Source: Jidongwangia harbinensis
GTDB lineage: Bacteria; Actinomycetota; Actinomycetes; Mycobacteriales; Micromonosporaceae
DNA: 33,273 bases
Direction of reading: 5' to 3'
NCBI RefSeq assembly: GCF_020216025.1
Contig: NZ_JAIWNC010000063.1
Location: 1-33,273 of the forward strand
Below are positions 32,939 through 33,273 of this stretch, in pieces. Numbering within the stretch: position 1 is the first letter of the stretch; each line of letters begins with the position of its first letter. The notes under the pieces are model-generated. The model saw nothing but the letters and a program-made list of their open reading frames with translations. It ran no database searches and was not told the origin of the DNA. A program made the position numbers and the translations under genes.

Positions 32939-33017
32939 CGCTCGGGACCTGCTGGAACTTTCGGTGCTGGTTCGGGTGGCGTTTTTGTTTCCTTGGGTGT
33001 CGGAGGGGAGGGCCCTG

Positions 33018-33273
33018 GTGTCCACCTACGTGGGTCGCTCGAAGTTGCGGGTTGCGGTCGTGGCGGCGGTGTCGGTGTCGGTGTTGGCGGTCGGGGCGGT
33101 GGCGACGTTCGGGCCGCGTTCGGCGTCCGCGCGGGCTGCGGTGGTGGCGGCCGCGGGGGTGGAGGACGAGGGTGCGGGCTGTGTGGTGCCGGAGCCCGGT
33201 GGTGCGGTGTCGAATGCGCGGTTGCCGGATCCGTTCCTGCGGATGAACGGCACGCGGATCACCTCGACGGGGG
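33018..33273 (+). CDS. Secreted CE15 glucuronoyl-esterase-like protein, N-terminal part
   Basis: The frame starts at GTG 33018, with GGAGGGGAGGG upstream, and runs off the right edge after 85 codons. Residues 1-40 form a signal peptide with a long hydrophobic core (VAVVAAVSVSVLAVGAVA). The mature start has Cys55 followed by LPDPFLRMNGTRITSTG, which resembles the beginning of CE15 glucuronoyl esterases (LPDPF, then a Gly-Thr-Arg strand), enzymes that cut lignin-glucuronoxylan esters. The catalytic Ser/His region lies outside the window, so the family call is provisional. A LacI-type operator upstream fits induction by plant-wall sugars. Confidence 0.6.
   Translation, partial: MSTYVGRSKLRVAVVAAVSVSVLAVGAVATFGPRSASARAAVVAAAGVEDEGAGCVVPEPGGAVSNARLPDPFLRMNGTRITSTG

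Overview
The window is chromosomal DNA of a very GC-rich, Gram-positive actinobacterium. The evidence is the codon bias, the many GTG/TTG starts, Tat-signal proteins, an AfsR-type SARP, many LacI/GntR regulators and secreted carbohydrate-active enzymes. A Micromonosporaceae member (Actinoplanes-like) is my best guess, by inference only. No rRNA, tRNA, CRISPR array or complete mobile element was seen.

Layout. 1-808: the tail of an IS3-family transposase, a 61-bp tandem repeat array and a long hairpin. 809-2215 (-): a secreted M28-like peptidase that has lost its catalytic glutamates. 2461-6233 (+): five closely packed genes: a DUF6073-like protein, an FAD oxidoreductase, a DUF1702/UnbL protein, a four-helix membrane protein with Glu/His in every helix, and a tiny membrane protein. 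UnbL is best known from enediyne clusters, but no enediyne synthase is present. 6125-7999 (-): a metallophosphoesterase and a LacI-type regulator. 8855-13622 (+), behind an 855-bp leader: a processive GT2 synthase, an HlyD-like protein and a GH81 endo-beta-1,3-glucanase, read here as a beta-1,3-glucan production locus.

13681-15750 (-): a GntR(YtrA)-ABC ATPase-permease operon with a perfect 24-bp inverted-repeat operator. 15797-21297 (-): a second polysaccharide operon in the order DUF2334 deacetylase-like protein, GH113-like TIM barrel, GT2 synthase and UDP-GlcNAc 2-epimerase, with 4-bp overlaps between the first three genes. The two polysaccharide loci converge around the ABC operon, so much of 8.8-21.3 kb concerns the cell surface.

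21568-24402: a PEP-mutase/isocitrate-lyase family enzyme, a DUF1062 protein, a 58-residue Tat lipoprotein with an acidic tail, and a secreted protein with a TTA codon. 24505-29648 (+): an AfsR-like SARP followed by a Tat-exported, VAO-type cholesterol-oxidase-like flavoenzyme, with an 11-bp direct repeat between them that suits a SARP site. 29698-32601: an LPXTG surface protein, a small secreted four-cysteine protein and a Tat-exported CE4 deacetylase. 33018-end: the start of a secreted protein resembling CE15 glucuronoyl esterases, behind a strong promoter and a perfect LacI-type operator.

The candidates for an undescribed system are the UnbL-containing five-gene operon, the GT2-HlyD-GH81 locus and the DUF2334-GH113-GT2-epimerase operon. 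The inactivated M28 homologue and the acidic Tat mini-lipoprotein are single-gene curiosities.
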